Source of the DNA: Arcobacter sp.
GTDB lineage: Bacteria; Campylobacterota; Campylobacteria; Campylobacterales; Arcobacteraceae
Direction of reading: 5' to 3'
Assembly: GCA_020048055.1 (NCBI GenBank)
Contig: JAIFNA010000009.1
Span: forward strand, 62,001-126,000
Length of the DNA stretch: 64,000 bases
Numbering within the stretch: position 1 is the first letter of the stretch; every line of letters begins with the position of its first letter. The notes beneath the pieces were generated by a model, which saw only the letters and a program-made list of their open reading frames with translations, was not told where the DNA came from and searched no databases. Position numbers and translations under genes: made by a program. Shown in pieces: positions 8,788 through 18,462 of the stretch.

Positions 8788-10965
8788 ATGTCAATAGTAT
8801 GTGAATTAGAGTTAAATAATAAAAGAGAGATTTTTGAATTTGATAAAATAGCTAAGCAATCAAATGGAGCAGTTCTCTATAAGATTGGTGACGCTGTTAT
8901 TTTGGCTTCAGTAGTTAGTGAATTTGATAATCCAGTAAGTGAAGATTTTACTCCACTTACCGTTCAATATATAGAAAAAAGTTATGCCGCTGGAAAAATT
9001 CCAGGTGGATTTGTAAAAAGAGAAGGGAAACCTAGTGATATTGAAACACTAACTTCACGGATAATTGATAGAAGTTTAAGACCATTGTTTCCACAAGGGT
9101 ATGTTTATCCAACAACTATCACCGTGATGGTTTTAAGTGTTGATAGAGAGCTTGATCTTCAAGTTTTAGCACTTAATGCTGCTTCTGCTGCACTTTATGT
9201 TTCAGATTTACCTATAAAAAAATCTATTTGTGGAGTGAGAATTGGGAAAATAAATAACAATCTTGTAATAAATCCAACCCATTCACAAATGCAAAACTCA
9301 ACAATAGATTTGTATTTAGCAGGTAGTAAAGATGAACTTTTAATGATTGAGATGCAAGCTTTAAGTGATGAAGAAATTATTGAATCATCTGCTGAGGCTT
9401 TTGTAAAAAAACATAATATAAATGATATTTGCGAAGATGAATTGATTGATATTATAGCTTTTGCACAAGATTATTTAAAAATTGCAAACACAACTTATGA
9501 AAAAACTTTTGAAACCGTTATGAAAAATAAAGTTGAAGTTGAACTTGTAACTAAGCAAATTTCAGATGAACTCTTGTCTTATGTTACGACAAATTTTCAA
9601 GATGAAACTTTACTCGCAATAAAAAAATTAGCAAAAAAAGAGAGAGCTGTTGAGCTTAAAGAGTTAGCAAAAAAAATATCACAAAATCAATATTGTATTG
9701 ATAATGAAATTCCATTCGCAGATGTTTATGAAGCAGTATCTATTCTTAAAAAAGAGATAGTTAGAAAAATGACTGTAAATAAACAAATAAGAGCAGATGG
9801 AAGAGGATTAAAAGAGGTTAGAAATATATCTATTGAAACAAATATATTGCCATCAGCTCATAGTAGTTGTTTATTTACAAGAGGTGAAACACAAGCTCTT
9901 GTAATTGCTACTTTGGGAAATGAAAAAGATGCTCAAATGTATGAAGTGTTAGGGCAAAAATCAACTTCAAATGAAAATTTTATGGTTCATTACAATTTCC
10001 CTGGATTTAGCGTTGGTGAAGCTAAACCAATTTTTGGTGTAGGCAGACGAGAATTGGGGCATGGAAATTTAGCAAAAAGATCTCTTCAAAGCTCAATTGA
10101 TAAAGATTTTGGTGATACAGTAAGATTGGTTTCTGAAATTTTTGAATCAAATGGAAGTTCTTCTATGGCAACTGTTTGTGGAGGTTCTTTGGCACTAAAA
10201 GGTGCGGGTGTGCCAATTACATCACTGATTGCAGGTGTTGCAATGGGAGCCATGTTTGAAGATGATAAATATGCTATATTAACTGATATTATGGGTTTAG
10301 AGGATCACGATGGTGATGTGGATTTTAAGGTATCTGGTACAAAAAACGGGATAACTGCACTTCAAATGGATATAAAACTTGGTGGCGTAACTTTAGAATT
10401 TTTAAAAGAAGCACTTTATCAAGCAAAAGAGGGGAGAGTGCATATTTTAAATATCATGGAGGTTGCTTCAGTTGAGATAATTACCAGTAATGCACTACCA
10501 TTAATTGATCAGTTTAAAATTGACCCATCAAAAATATTCGCAGTTATTGGTAAAGCTGGATCTGTAATTAGAGAAATAATTGAAAAGTTTGAAGTAGCAA
10601 TTGATTTAGATAAAGATACTGGAAATGTTAAGATCACAGGGAAGGAACAAAAAAATATCTATGAAGCCGGAGAATATATAAAGAATATCTCATCCAACTC
10701 AAAAGGATTTGTAAAGAAAGAGAAAATTAATTTCGAAGATTTATATAATGAGGGTGAAATTGTAAAGGGTAAAGTATTGAGATTAACTGATTTTGGTGCT
10801 TTTATTGAATTAAGTAAGGGTGGAGAAGGGTTGCTACATATTTCTAAGGTTTCAAAAGAGAGAGTATTGAATATAAGTGATGTGCTAAGGGAAAATGAAG
10901 ATATTGAGGTAAAAATTCTAAAAGTTTCAAAAGATAGAATAGAGCTTGCTAACCCACTGATTTAG
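8788..10965 (+). CDS. pnp: Polyribonucleotide nucleotidyltransferase (PNPase)
   Basis: PNPase degrades RNA 3' to 5' phosphorolytically and is a component of RNA turnover complexes. The 725-residue protein has the expected order: first RNase PH-like domain (residues ~10-140, with KREGKPSDIETLTSRIIDRSLRPLFP), a helical linker, the second RNase PH domain (~320-550, ATLGNEKDAQ, FPGFSVGEAKPIFGVGRRE, and the catalytic-site GLEDHDGDVDFKVSGT), a KH domain with the GxxG loop in IGKAGSVIREI, and a C-terminal S1 domain (VKGKVLRLTDFGAFIEL). The start has a strong AAAAGGAAATATAA spacer. It is preceded by the MCE gene and followed by cheY after a short spacer. Confidence 0.98.
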   Translation: MSIVCELELNNKREIFEFDKIAKQSNGAVLYKIGDAVILASVVSEFDNPVSEDFTPLTVQYIEKSYAAGKIPGGFVKREGKPSDIETLTSRIIDRSLRPLFPQGYVYPTTITVMVLSVDRELDLQVLALNAASAALYVSDLPIKKSICGVRIGKINNNLVINPTHSQMQNSTIDLYLAGSKDELLMIEMQALSDEEIIESSAEAFVKKHNINDICEDELIDIIAFAQDYLKIANTTYEKTFETVMKNKVEVELVTKQISDELLSYVTTNFQDETLLAIKKLAKKERAVELKELAKKISQNQYCIDNEIPFADVYEAVSILKKEIVRKMTVNKQIRADGRGLKEVRNISIETNILPSAHSSCLFTRGETQALVIATLGNEKDAQMYEVLGQKSTSNENFMVHYNFPGFSVGEAKPIFGVGRRELGHGNLAKRSLQSSIDKDFGDTVRLVSEIFESNGSSSMATVCGGSLALKGAGVPITSLIAGVAMGAMFEDDKYAILTDIMGLEDHDGDVDFKVSGTKNGITALQMDIKLGGVTLEFLKEALYQAKEGRVHILNIMEVASVEIITSNALPLIDQFKIDPSKIFAVIGKAGSVIREIIEKFEVAIDLDKDTGNVKITGKEQKNIYEAGEYIKNISSNSKGFVKKEKINFEDLYNEGEIVKGKVLRLTDFGAFIELSKGGEGLLHISKVSKERVLNISDVLRENEDIEVKILKVSKDRIELANPLI

Positions 10966-10991
10966 GTTTATTTAAAAATAATAAGATATAG

Positions 10992-11009
10992 TTTACTTCA
11001 TAAAGTAAA
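10992..11009 (+). promoter_or_regulatory. Small hairpin in the cheY leader
   Basis: TTTACTT (10992-10998) and AAGTAAA (11003-11009) enclose the loop CATA just before the AAGGAA ribosome-binding site of cheY. It could be a weak terminator for pnp, a translational control hairpin or an operator. There is no T run after it. Confidence 0.3.
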
Positions 11010-11023
11010 TAATAAGGAATAAT

Positions 11024-11392
11024 ATGAAACTTTTGATTGTAGATGATTCAACTATGCTAAGAGATATGCTTACATATGCTCTAAATGAAGGTGGATACAC
11101 TGATGTTACTGAAGCTATTGATGGTATGGATGGTATAGAAAAAGCAAAAAAAGTCACATTTGATTTAATTATTAGTGATGTAAATATGCCAAATATGGAT
11201 GGTATTACTATGATTAGTGAAATTAGAAAGTTACCACAATATTCAAAAACACCAATTTTAGTTTTAACAACAGAGAGAGGTGATGAGATTAAGGTTAAAG
11301 GTAAAGCAGCTGGTGCAACTGGTTGGATTGTTAAACCATTTGTTCCTGATCAGTTACTAAAAGCTGTTAATATAGTTCTTACTAGAAAGTAA
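11024..11392 (+). CDS. cheY: CheY-type single-domain response regulator (system 1)
   Basis: A 122-residue receiver domain with no output domain. It has the acid pair Asp7/Asp8, the phospho-acceptor Asp52 in LIISDVNMP, the conserved Thr82/Thr83 and Lys104 in WIVKPF. In this family the phosphorylated form binds a target such as the flagellar switch or another signalling protein. It opens an operon with cheA, cheR, cheD and cheB, each separated by at most a few tens of bases. Because CheA of this operon lacks its own receiver, this CheY is the likely phosphate acceptor. The ATG has an AAGGAATAAT ribosome-binding site. Confidence 0.92.
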   Translation: MKLLIVDDSTMLRDMLTYALNEGGYTDVTEAIDGMDGIEKAKKVTFDLIISDVNMPNMDGITMISEIRKLPQYSKTPILVLTTERGDEIKVKGKAAGATGWIVKPFVPDQLLKAVNIVLTRK

Positions 11393-11426
11393 TTTAGAAA
11401 TAATTAATTTATAAAAAGGTGTAAAA

Positions 11427-13418
11427 ATGTCTGGATTTGATATTTCAATGTATAGGGATATGTTCTTGGAGGAAGCGACTGAATTATTTGAGTCTGCTGA
11501 TAATGTTTTGCTTGTCGCAGAAAAAAATGGTTCACTTACTGATGATGAAATGGGGCAACTATTTAGAGATGTACATACATTAAAGGGCAGTGGAGCGTCA
11601 GTAGAGCTTACTTATTTTGCTGAATTTACTCATGATGTTGAAAATCTAATGGATAAATTGAGAAATCATAAAATAAAGTTTATACCAGAAATGGCTGGTA
11701 CTTTAATGGATGGTCTTGATGTGATGAAAGAAATTTTACAGTTAGAAAATAATGGACAAATGGATAGAGATACATTTGAGCAAATGTCTAATGAACTTTT
11801 ATTGGCAATCAGGGCATATATTAATGGTGGAATGACTGAAGCTACTAATTTAAAAGTAGTTAATGATGAATTAGCAACAGATTATAAAATTACCCAAAAA
11901 CAAATTCAAGTTAAATCATCTAGAAAATCTACTTCTTATGGCTTTTTTGGTGAAGATGAGATGAGTGATGATTTGGAAAATAATGATTTTGGATTTTTTG
12001 ATTCAGCGGATGAGATTACACCAGAAAGTATTATGGAACTTAATTTGAATACTGACGTTAAAAATAAGTTGACTACAAAAGAAGATTCAACCAAACAAGC
12101 AATAAAACCTGTTGCAATAGCTCCTATAATTAGTGAAAGAAAACTTGATATTTCTGGTGGGGAAGAGAATGATAATAGTAAAAAATCTTCTTCTACTAAT
12201 AATATTAGAGTTAATCTTGACAAGATAGATAATCTTATGAATAATGTTGGCGACTTGGTTATTACAAATGCAATGTTAACACAATTTGCTTCTACTATAA
12301 GTGAAGCAAAAACAAGAGGATCCGTACTTGAAAGATTAGAGTTGCTTGAGCGACATATAAGAGAGATGCAAGATTCAATCATGAGTATTAGAATGGTTCC
12401 TATGGAATCAATTTATTCAAAATTCCCAAAAGTTGTAAGGGATATATCTAAAAAACTAAATAAAAAAGTTGAATTTAAACATGATGGGGATTCTGTTGAA
12501 ATTGATAAAGCCATGATTGAGGGTTTAACTGATCCACTCATGCATATTATTAGAAATTCGTTAGATCATGGTCTTGAGGTTCCAGAAGTTAGAAGAGCTA
12601 ATGGAAAAAATGAAACAGGAATTATTAGTATTTCTGCTGAACAAGCCAATGGTCAAATGATTATTACAATAAAAGATGATGGAAAAGGGATTGATCATGA
12701 GAGGGTTGCACAAAAAGCACTTGAGAATGGTTCAATAGATGAAAATCAGTATAAACAAATGAGTTCAAATGATAAAGCAATGCTTATTTTTGGAGCAGGT
12801 TTGAGTACGGCCGAGCAAGTTACTGAGATTTCTGGAAGAGGTGTTGGTATGGATGTTGTTAAGACAAATATACACAAGCTAGGCGGAATAATAAAATTAG
12901 ATACAGAAATAGGTGCTGGAACAACAATTATTATTATGTTGCCGTTAACACTTGCAATACTTGATGGACTTGATATTGCTGTTGGTAGAATGAAATATAT
13001 TTTACCTTTGAGTTCTATTGTTGAATCTCTTCAACCTACACACGAAATGATTAAAAAAATTGGTGATGGAACGCAAGATTTATTGATGCTTAGACAAGAA
13101 TTCATTCCAATTGTGAGGCTTTATAAGCTGTTTCACATTGAGCCAAAATATGAAAAACTTGAAGATGGTATGTTAATAGTTGTAAAATCAGGAAATCAAA
13201 AAATAGCAGTATTTATAGATGAATTTTTACATCAACATCAAGTTGTTGTGAAGCCATTAGATAAAAATTTTAAAGCTGTAACAGGAATTGGTGCTGCAAC
13301 TGTTAGAGGTGATGGAAGTATAGGTTTAATTTTAGATATTGTTGGTTTGATTGAGGTTCAAAAAGATTTCGATCACGGAAACTTAAGAATGGACAATGTA
13401 GCTAAAAAAGTTTCATAA
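11427..13418 (+). CDS. cheA: Chemotaxis histidine kinase CheA (system 1)
   Basis: CheA autophosphorylates in response to chemoreceptors and passes phosphate to CheY and CheB. The 663-residue protein starts with an HPt domain holding the phosphorylated His50 in DVHTLKGSG. A long polar linker (~130-255) lacks an obvious P2 domain. A P3 dimerisation helix (NNIRVNLDKIDNLMNNVGDLV) follows, then the P4 ATPase domain (N box IIRNSLDHGLE, G1 DDGKGI, G2 GRGVGMDVV) and a C-terminal CheW-like P5 domain from ~530. It lacks the C-terminal receiver found on the canonical CheAY of Campylobacterota, so it probably belongs to a second type of pathway. Confidence 0.93.
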   Translation: MSGFDISMYRDMFLEEATELFESADNVLLVAEKNGSLTDDEMGQLFRDVHTLKGSGASVELTYFAEFTHDVENLMDKLRNHKIKFIPEMAGTLMDGLDVMKEILQLENNGQMDRDTFEQMSNELLLAIRAYINGGMTEATNLKVVNDELATDYKITQKQIQVKSSRKSTSYGFFGEDEMSDDLENNDFGFFDSADEITPESIMELNLNTDVKNKLTTKEDSTKQAIKPVAIAPIISERKLDISGGEENDNSKKSSSTNNIRVNLDKIDNLMNNVGDLVITNAMLTQFASTISEAKTRGSVLERLELLERHIREMQDSIMSIRMVPMESIYSKFPKVVRDISKKLNKKVEFKHDGDSVEIDKAMIEGLTDPLMHIIRNSLDHGLEVPEVRRANGKNETGIISISAEQANGQMIITIKDDGKGIDHERVAQKALENGSIDENQYKQMSSNDKAMLIFGAGLSTAEQVTEISGRGVGMDVVKTNIHKLGGIIKLDTEIGAGTTIIIMLPLTLAILDGLDIAVGRMKYILPLSSIVESLQPTHEMIKKIGDGTQDLLMLRQEFIPIVRLYKLFHIEPKYEKLEDGMLIVVKSGNQKIAVFIDEFLHQHQVVVKPLDKNFKAVTGIGAATVRGDGSIGLILDIVGLIEVQKDFDHGNLRMDNVAKKVS

Positions 13419-13419
13419 T

Positions 13420-14253
13420 ATGGTTGAATCAGCACAGTTGCATGATAGAGTAAAGAGGATACTTTATTCTATGGCTGGCATAACTCTTACTGAAAATAAA
13501 GACATTATGATAGCTAATCGTCTTGATAAATTAATTAGAAATACTGGTTTTAATGGGAATATATCTCAACTTCTTGATGAAATTGAGCATAATAAAAAAT
13601 TTACAACAGAATTTATAAATACATTTACTACAAATAAAACACATTTCTTTAGGGAAGATTTCCATTTTGTTGATTTAAGAGATAGAGTTTTACCAATGTT
13701 TGAAAAACTAAATAGTGAAATAAAGATGTATTGTTCAGCGTCTTCAACTGGCGAAGAGCCTTATTCTATGGCTATAACGGTAAAAGAATTTAGCAGTACA
13801 TTGAGGGCTTCAATTGTTGCAACAGATATTGATACTGAAGTTTTACAATATGCTGTAAATGGTGTTTATAGATTTCAAAAAAGCTCGAAAGAATTTCCAG
13901 AATGGATTAAGCCACAAAAATATTTTAAACGACGCATACAGAAAAATCTAATCGGCGATGAGATTTTAATTAAGGTAAATGATGATATTAAAAGTATGGT
14001 TACATTTGGGAAGATGAATCTTAATGATGATGAATACCCATTTGATGATGAATTTTTTGATGTTGTTTTTTGTAGAAATGTTTTGATATATTTTTCATCA
14101 GAAGATCAAAACAAAATTTTAAAAAAATTATTTAGATTACTTAAAATTGGAGGCACCTTGTATCTTGGACATTCTGAATCACCACAAGATTTAATTAACC
14201 ACTCAAAAAGGGTTGGTCAAAATATATTTGTTAAGCAAAGGAATATTTTATAG
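13420..14253 (+). CDS. cheR: Chemoreceptor methyltransferase CheR (system 1)
   Basis: CheR methylates glutamates on chemoreceptors with S-adenosylmethionine during adaptation. The 277-residue protein has the N-terminal helical CheR domain (RLDKLIRNTGF, then the FTTNKTHFFRE motif, which matches the family's NETxFFR region) and the SAM-binding methyltransferase domain (YCSASSTGEEPYSMA, VATDIDTEVL, FFDVVFCRNVLIYF). It begins 2 nt after the cheA stop codon and its TAG overlaps the GTG start of cheD by one base, so the three genes are tightly coupled. There is no local receptor; the target may be the soluble receptor encoded at 42-44 kb or others elsewhere. Confidence 0.93.
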   Translation: MVESAQLHDRVKRILYSMAGITLTENKDIMIANRLDKLIRNTGFNGNISQLLDEIEHNKKFTTEFINTFTTNKTHFFREDFHFVDLRDRVLPMFEKLNSEIKMYCSASSTGEEPYSMAITVKEFSSTLRASIVATDIDTEVLQYAVNGVYRFQKSSKEFPEWIKPQKYFKRRIQKNLIGDEILIKVNDDIKSMVTFGKMNLNDDEYPFDDEFFDVVFCRNVLIYFSSEDQNKILKKLFRLLKIGGTLYLGHSESPQDLINHSKRVGQNIFVKQRNIL

Positions 14254-14930
14254 TGATAACGCTAGGTCATAAAGATGGAAGTATTGAGAAAATGTCACTT
14301 GCTAGAATAACACAAGTCGTGAAAGGATATAAAACTCATACTATCATTGGAGGGGAGTTTGCTATTGTTAAAGATGTTGATGATATAGCATTTAAAACGC
14401 TTCTCGGTTCTTGTGTAGCTATTATTTTTTATGATAAAGTTCAGCAAATCAAAGGAATGAATCATTTTTTACTCCCTTCCACAAGTAATAGTAATGAAGA
14501 TATGAAATACGGATTATATTCTGTTGAAGCTATGCTTAATGAGATGTATAAGATGGGTTGTAGAAAAGAAAATATGGCTGCTAAAATATCTGGTGGTGCT
14601 GATATTGTAAATGTTACTTTGTCTTCAAAGAGTATTGGACATAGAAATGTTGAATTTGCAATGGATTTTTGTGCAAGTGAAAAATTCAGAATTATTTCTA
14701 ATCATACTAGAGGAACTGATGGTAGGGTTATTTTGGTAGCAAATAGATTTGAAACATTTATTAAAACAGTTGATAATAATAGCACAACAAGCCAAGTGAT
14801 GGCAGATGAGAAAAAACTGCAACAAGAGTTGTCAATAAGAAAACCAGCTATTTCAGAATATAGTAATAACACAGATTTATTTGGATTAAATAACAAACAA
14901 GAACAAGAGATGGAGATAGAACTCTTTTAA
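14253..14930 (+). CDS. cheD: Chemoreceptor glutamine deamidase CheD
   Basis: CheD deamidates receptor glutamines and in some bacteria modulates a CheC phosphatase. The 225-residue product carries the family core: TLLGSCVAIIFYDKVQQIKGMNH, with the catalytic Cys in GSCV and His in GMNHFLLP, then KISGGADIV. The GTG start shares its first base with the last base of the cheR stop. No cheC is visible in the window. The protein ends in a poorly ordered polar tail of about 40 residues that finishes EMEIELF, longer than a minimal CheD. CheD is patchily distributed in Campylobacterota, which fits an accessory chemosensory operon. Confidence 0.9.
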   Translation: MITLGHKDGSIEKMSLARITQVVKGYKTHTIIGGEFAIVKDVDDIAFKTLLGSCVAIIFYDKVQQIKGMNHFLLPSTSNSNEDMKYGLYSVEAMLNEMYKMGCRKENMAAKISGGADIVNVTLSSKSIGHRNVEFAMDFCASEKFRIISNHTRGTDGRVILVANRFETFIKTVDNNSTTSQVMADEKKLQQELSIRKPAISEYSNNTDLFGLNNKQEQEMEIELF

Positions 14931-14939
14931 GGAAGTTAA

Positions 14940-16031
14940 ATGTATACGATTTTGGTTATTGATGATTCCCCATCAATGCGTAGGATACTTAAAGATATTA
15001 TAAATAGTATGGATGATTTTGAGGTTATCGATACAGCTTCTGATGCATATGATGCAAGGGAAAAAATAAAATTACATGAACCAGATATGGTAACTATTGA
15101 TTTAAATATGCCAAAAATGGATGGAGCTGTATTTTTAAGAAATTTAATGAAATTACATCCAATGCCAGCAGTTGTAATTTCAAGCGAGAATGCAAGACAA
15201 AGTGATATTTTTGATGATGGAGCAGTTGGATTTATTGAAAAGCCAATTCTTGGTGAATCAATGCTTATATTTAGCGATAGAGTTAAAGACACTCTTATGA
15301 AGCTTACGTTTTTATTGCAAAGGTATACTTTAAAAAAACCAAAAACAAAATCAAAGGTTTCGTTGACTCATTCAAAATTAGAACATTTTGCTGAAGTTGA
15401 AAGAAAAATTCATCCAGATGAAGTTTTACCATCAACTCCAGCATCACTTTTTGGTTCTAAAATAATTGGAATTGGATCTTCAACTGGTGGTGTTGAATCA
15501 TTACTTAAGGTATTTCAAGCATTGCCGTCTGGATTGCCGCCAATTATTATGACACAACACATACCTTACGGATTTTCAAGTTCTTTTGCTCAAAGATTAA
15601 ATACATATTCTCAAGTAGATGTTTGTGAAGCGACAAGCGGAATGATACTTCAAAGAGGATGTGCTTATTTAGCACCAGGAAATATGCATCTAACGATAGA
15701 AAAAAAAGGCAATGACTACGTAACGAAGCTTTTAGATACAGTAAAAGTTAGCAGACATAAACCCAGTGTAGATATTATGTTTAGAAGTATTAATAATACA
15801 GTTGGTGGTGGTGCCATGGCTGTAATTATGACTGGAATGGGTGATGATGGAACTATCGGTATTAAGGAATTATTTAAAAATGGAGCATATACTTTAGCCC
15901 AAGATGAAAAAAGTTGTGTTGTATTTGGTATGCCAAAACAAGCTATCGAAGCTGGTGCAATAAAAGATATTTGTTCACTTGATGAGATAGCAAAATATAT
16001 AATTGAATTTGCTAATGGAAAAAGGAAATAA
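14940..16031 (+). CDS. cheB: Receptor methylesterase/response regulator CheB (system 1)
   Basis: CheB removes methyl groups from chemoreceptors when phosphorylated by CheA. The 363-residue protein has an N-terminal receiver (Asp8/Asp9, phospho-Asp54 in VTIDLNMP, Lys in IEKPI), a linker, and a C-terminal methylesterase domain with the catalytic Ser in GIGSSTGGVESL, His in TQHIPYGF and Asp in GMGDDGTIG. Many epsilonproteobacterial CheB proteins lack a receiver domain; this one has it, matching an alternative system. It closes the operon begun at cheY, and the peptidase gene follows 3 nt later, probably on the same transcript. Confidence 0.94.
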   Translation: MYTILVIDDSPSMRRILKDIINSMDDFEVIDTASDAYDAREKIKLHEPDMVTIDLNMPKMDGAVFLRNLMKLHPMPAVVISSENARQSDIFDDGAVGFIEKPILGESMLIFSDRVKDTLMKLTFLLQRYTLKKPKTKSKVSLTHSKLEHFAEVERKIHPDEVLPSTPASLFGSKIIGIGSSTGGVESLLKVFQALPSGLPPIIMTQHIPYGFSSSFAQRLNTYSQVDVCEATSGMILQRGCAYLAPGNMHLTIEKKGNDYVTKLLDTVKVSRHKPSVDIMFRSINNTVGGGAMAVIMTGMGDDGTIGIKELFKNGAYTLAQDEKSCVVFGMPKQAIEAGAIKDICSLDEIAKYIIEFANGKRK

Positions 16032-16034
16032 AGA

Positions 16035-17993
16035 GTGATTAAATTTAGTGCAGAATATTTTGAAAATAGTGCGGTTAGTTTACAAGAAATTGTAGATGAA
16101 AATATAAAATGTATTGAGCAATTATTATTACTTAAATATAAAACTTATGAAAATTTTGTTGTGCCGTACCAGCTTTTAGGTGAAAATATTAATAATTTTA
16201 TAACACCAGTTTACCACTTGGATAGTGTATGTAATAGTGAAATAACACAAAAAGTATATGATGATTGTTTACCAATTATTTCATTGTATCATAGTAAATT
16301 ATCACAAAATGATAATATATATAGTGCTTTTAAAGATATACAGTATAAATATAAAATCACTTTAAATATTGAACAAAATAAAGTTTTGGAAAATGAAATT
16401 AGAGATTTTAAACTTGGTGGCTGTGAACTTAGTGTTGAATTAAAAAAAGAACTCGAAGAGCTTGATTTGAAGTTAAGTAAACTTGCAAAAAAATTTTCTC
16501 AAAATTTACTTGATGCTACAAATTCTTGGGAGATGTTTTGTTCTGAAGATGATGTTGTAGGGATGCCAAATGATGAAAAAGAAAGAGCAAAAATTTCAAC
16601 ATATGATGATGATAAGCAGTATAGATTTACACTTCATATGCCATCATATATGGCATATATGACATATGGTTGTAGTAGAGAAAAGCGAGAAGAAATTTAC
16701 AAAGGTTACTCAACAAGAGCCCCGGAAAATGGGAAGTTGATTGAAGAAATTTTATTACTTAAGGATAGAAAAGCGAAAATTCTTGGTTTTGACAATTTTT
16801 CACAGTATTCATTAAGTACAAAAATGGCAAATCAGGAATCTGAAGTTTTAGATTTTTTAAAAAATATTGCTTTAAAATCAAAAGAAAAAGCTATCGAAGA
16901 ACTTGATGAATTGAAAACATTTGTTAATAAATTTGATGTTATCGATGAACTAAAAAGTTACGATTTGACATATTATAGCCATAAACTAAAAGAGGAAAAA
17001 TACTCAATTGATGATGAATTTTATAAACCTTATTTTAAAACAGATATTACACTTAAAGGTGTTTTGGATTTTTTAAATCAATTGTTTAGAATAGAGTTTA
17101 GAGAAATAAAAGAGGATACTTGGAATGATAAGGTATTAGTTTATGAACTGTATGAAGATAATGTAATCTCTGGGAAAATATATTTTGATCTGGAATCAAG
17201 GGATGAAAAAAAAGGTGGCGCATGGATGCACAACTGGCACAACAGATATGTTCTAAATGGTAAAATACAGCTGCCAACTGCTTTTGTGGTGTGTAATTTT
17301 TCACCATCAACAGATACAACACCATCTCTTTTAACACACAATGAGGTAACAACTTTGTTTCACGAATTAGGACATGCTATACATCATCTATTTACAAAAG
17401 TTGATGAGCCATTTGTAAGTGGAATAAATGGTGTAACATGGGATACTGTGGAGTTTCCATCGCAATTTTTAGAATATTTTGCTTATGAAAAAGAAATTTT
17501 AAAAATGTTTGCAAAACATCATAAAACCGGTGAAGTGCTAAGTGTTCAAGATATTGACAAACTAATTGAAACAAGAAATTTTCAATCCGCCCTTGCTACT
17601 CTTAGACAAGTAGAATTTGCATTGTTTGATTTTATGCTATACCAAAAGCCAACAGACGAAGAAGGTGTTCATAAACTATTAGATGAGATTAGAGAACACT
17701 ACGCAGTGATTATGCCGCCAGTTTATAATAAATTTCAAAATGGGTTTTCACATATTTTTGGGGGAGGGTATAGTGCTGGGTATTACAGTTATAAGTGGGC
17801 TGAAGTTTTAAGTGCTGATGCGTTTTATGTATTTAAAGAAAATGGATTATTTAATAAGAATATAGGCGATAAATTTAAAAATTTAGTTTTAGGAAAGGGC
17901 GGTAGTATAGACATGAATCAATTATTTTTTCTTTTTGCTGACAAAAAACCAGATGTTGACTCTTTGTTGAAAATTGATGGAATTATTAGTTAA
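16035..17993 (+). CDS. prlC: M3 family oligopeptidase (oligopeptidase A-like)
   Basis: A cytoplasmic zinc metallopeptidase that degrades short peptides. The 652-residue protein is mostly helical as expected for thimet-like oligopeptidases and has the active-site HEXXH motif HELGHAIHH starting at His443, with the third zinc ligand Glu in the following WDTVEFPSQFLEYFA helix. The substrate-binding HIFGGGYSAGYYSYKWAEVLS motif lies near residues 575-595. The start is GTG at 16035, 3 nt after cheB. The link to chemotaxis is probably only transcriptional. A slightly different name (PepF-like) is possible, but the FGGGYSAGYYSY motif favours the M3A oligopeptidase A group. Confidence 0.92.
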   Translation: MIKFSAEYFENSAVSLQEIVDENIKCIEQLLLLKYKTYENFVVPYQLLGENINNFITPVYHLDSVCNSEITQKVYDDCLPIISLYHSKLSQNDNIYSAFKDIQYKYKITLNIEQNKVLENEIRDFKLGGCELSVELKKELEELDLKLSKLAKKFSQNLLDATNSWEMFCSEDDVVGMPNDEKERAKISTYDDDKQYRFTLHMPSYMAYMTYGCSREKREEIYKGYSTRAPENGKLIEEILLLKDRKAKILGFDNFSQYSLSTKMANQESEVLDFLKNIALKSKEKAIEELDELKTFVNKFDVIDELKSYDLTYYSHKLKEEKYSIDDEFYKPYFKTDITLKGVLDFLNQLFRIEFREIKEDTWNDKVLVYELYEDNVISGKIYFDLESRDEKKGGAWMHNWHNRYVLNGKIQLPTAFVVCNFSPSTDTTPSLLTHNEVTTLFHELGHAIHHLFTKVDEPFVSGINGVTWDTVEFPSQFLEYFAYEKEILKMFAKHHKTGEVLSVQDIDKLIETRNFQSALATLRQVEFALFDFMLYQKPTDEEGVHKLLDEIREHYAVIMPPVYNKFQNGFSHIFGGGYSAGYYSYKWAEVLSADAFYVFKENGLFNKNIGDKFKNLVLGKGGSIDMNQLFFLFADKKPDVDSLLKIDGIIS

Positions 17994-18035
17994 TTTTCGA
18001 TAAAATTTTACCCACAATATTATGAAGGATTTTTA

Positions 18036-18449
18036 ATGACAAACCAAGAAACAATAGAAAAATTAAATGACGCTTTAAACCGTCTTATTGACGCTTATGA
18101 AATTTTACAACAAAAACATGATGAAGCAAATGAAAAAATAAATGATTTAATTGCTAAAAATAGAGATCTTGAGTTTAAACTTACAGATGTAAATACAACA
18201 ATAGATACTAGAGAAAATAAAATGGATGGTATGCTTAATAAAATACATAAATTGTTAAGTTCTTCAAAACCAGAAACACAGGAGAAATCATCTGAATTTA
18301 AAGTAGAATTTAATGATAGTATAAATACAAATGGTAGTATTTTGGATATTAAACTTGATGATGATAGGGTTGAGCATAAGCAAGACGAAAAAACAAGTAA
18401 AATTGACTTGGGACGCATGGAATCATTACTTAATGGTTTAAATAAATAA
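18036..18449 (+). CDS. Small coiled-coil protein of unknown function
   Basis: A 137-residue soluble acidic protein. Residues 5-80 form a continuous heptad-like helix (ETIEKLNDALNRLIDAYEIL, then NDLIAKNRDLEFKL), followed by a polar linker and a short amphipathic C-terminal helix (RMESLLNGLNK). The size and N-terminal coiled coil resemble ZapB-like or cytoskeletal accessory proteins, but I see no diagnostic motif. It has its own AAGGATTTTT ribosome-binding site 42 nt after the peptidase stop, and the next two small genes follow closely. I make no functional claim. Confidence 0.7.
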   Translation: MTNQETIEKLNDALNRLIDAYEILQQKHDEANEKINDLIAKNRDLEFKLTDVNTTIDTRENKMDGMLNKIHKLLSSSKPETQEKSSEFKVEFNDSINTNGSILDIKLDDDRVEHKQDEKTSKIDLGRMESLLNGLNK

Positions 18450-18462
18450 GGTAATTACTCAA

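Noticed and set aside
11427..13418. CheA1 as the canonical CheAY
   Set aside because: There is no C-terminal receiver domain; the protein ends shortly after the CheW-like domain. The same applies to the CheA at 44551-46731.
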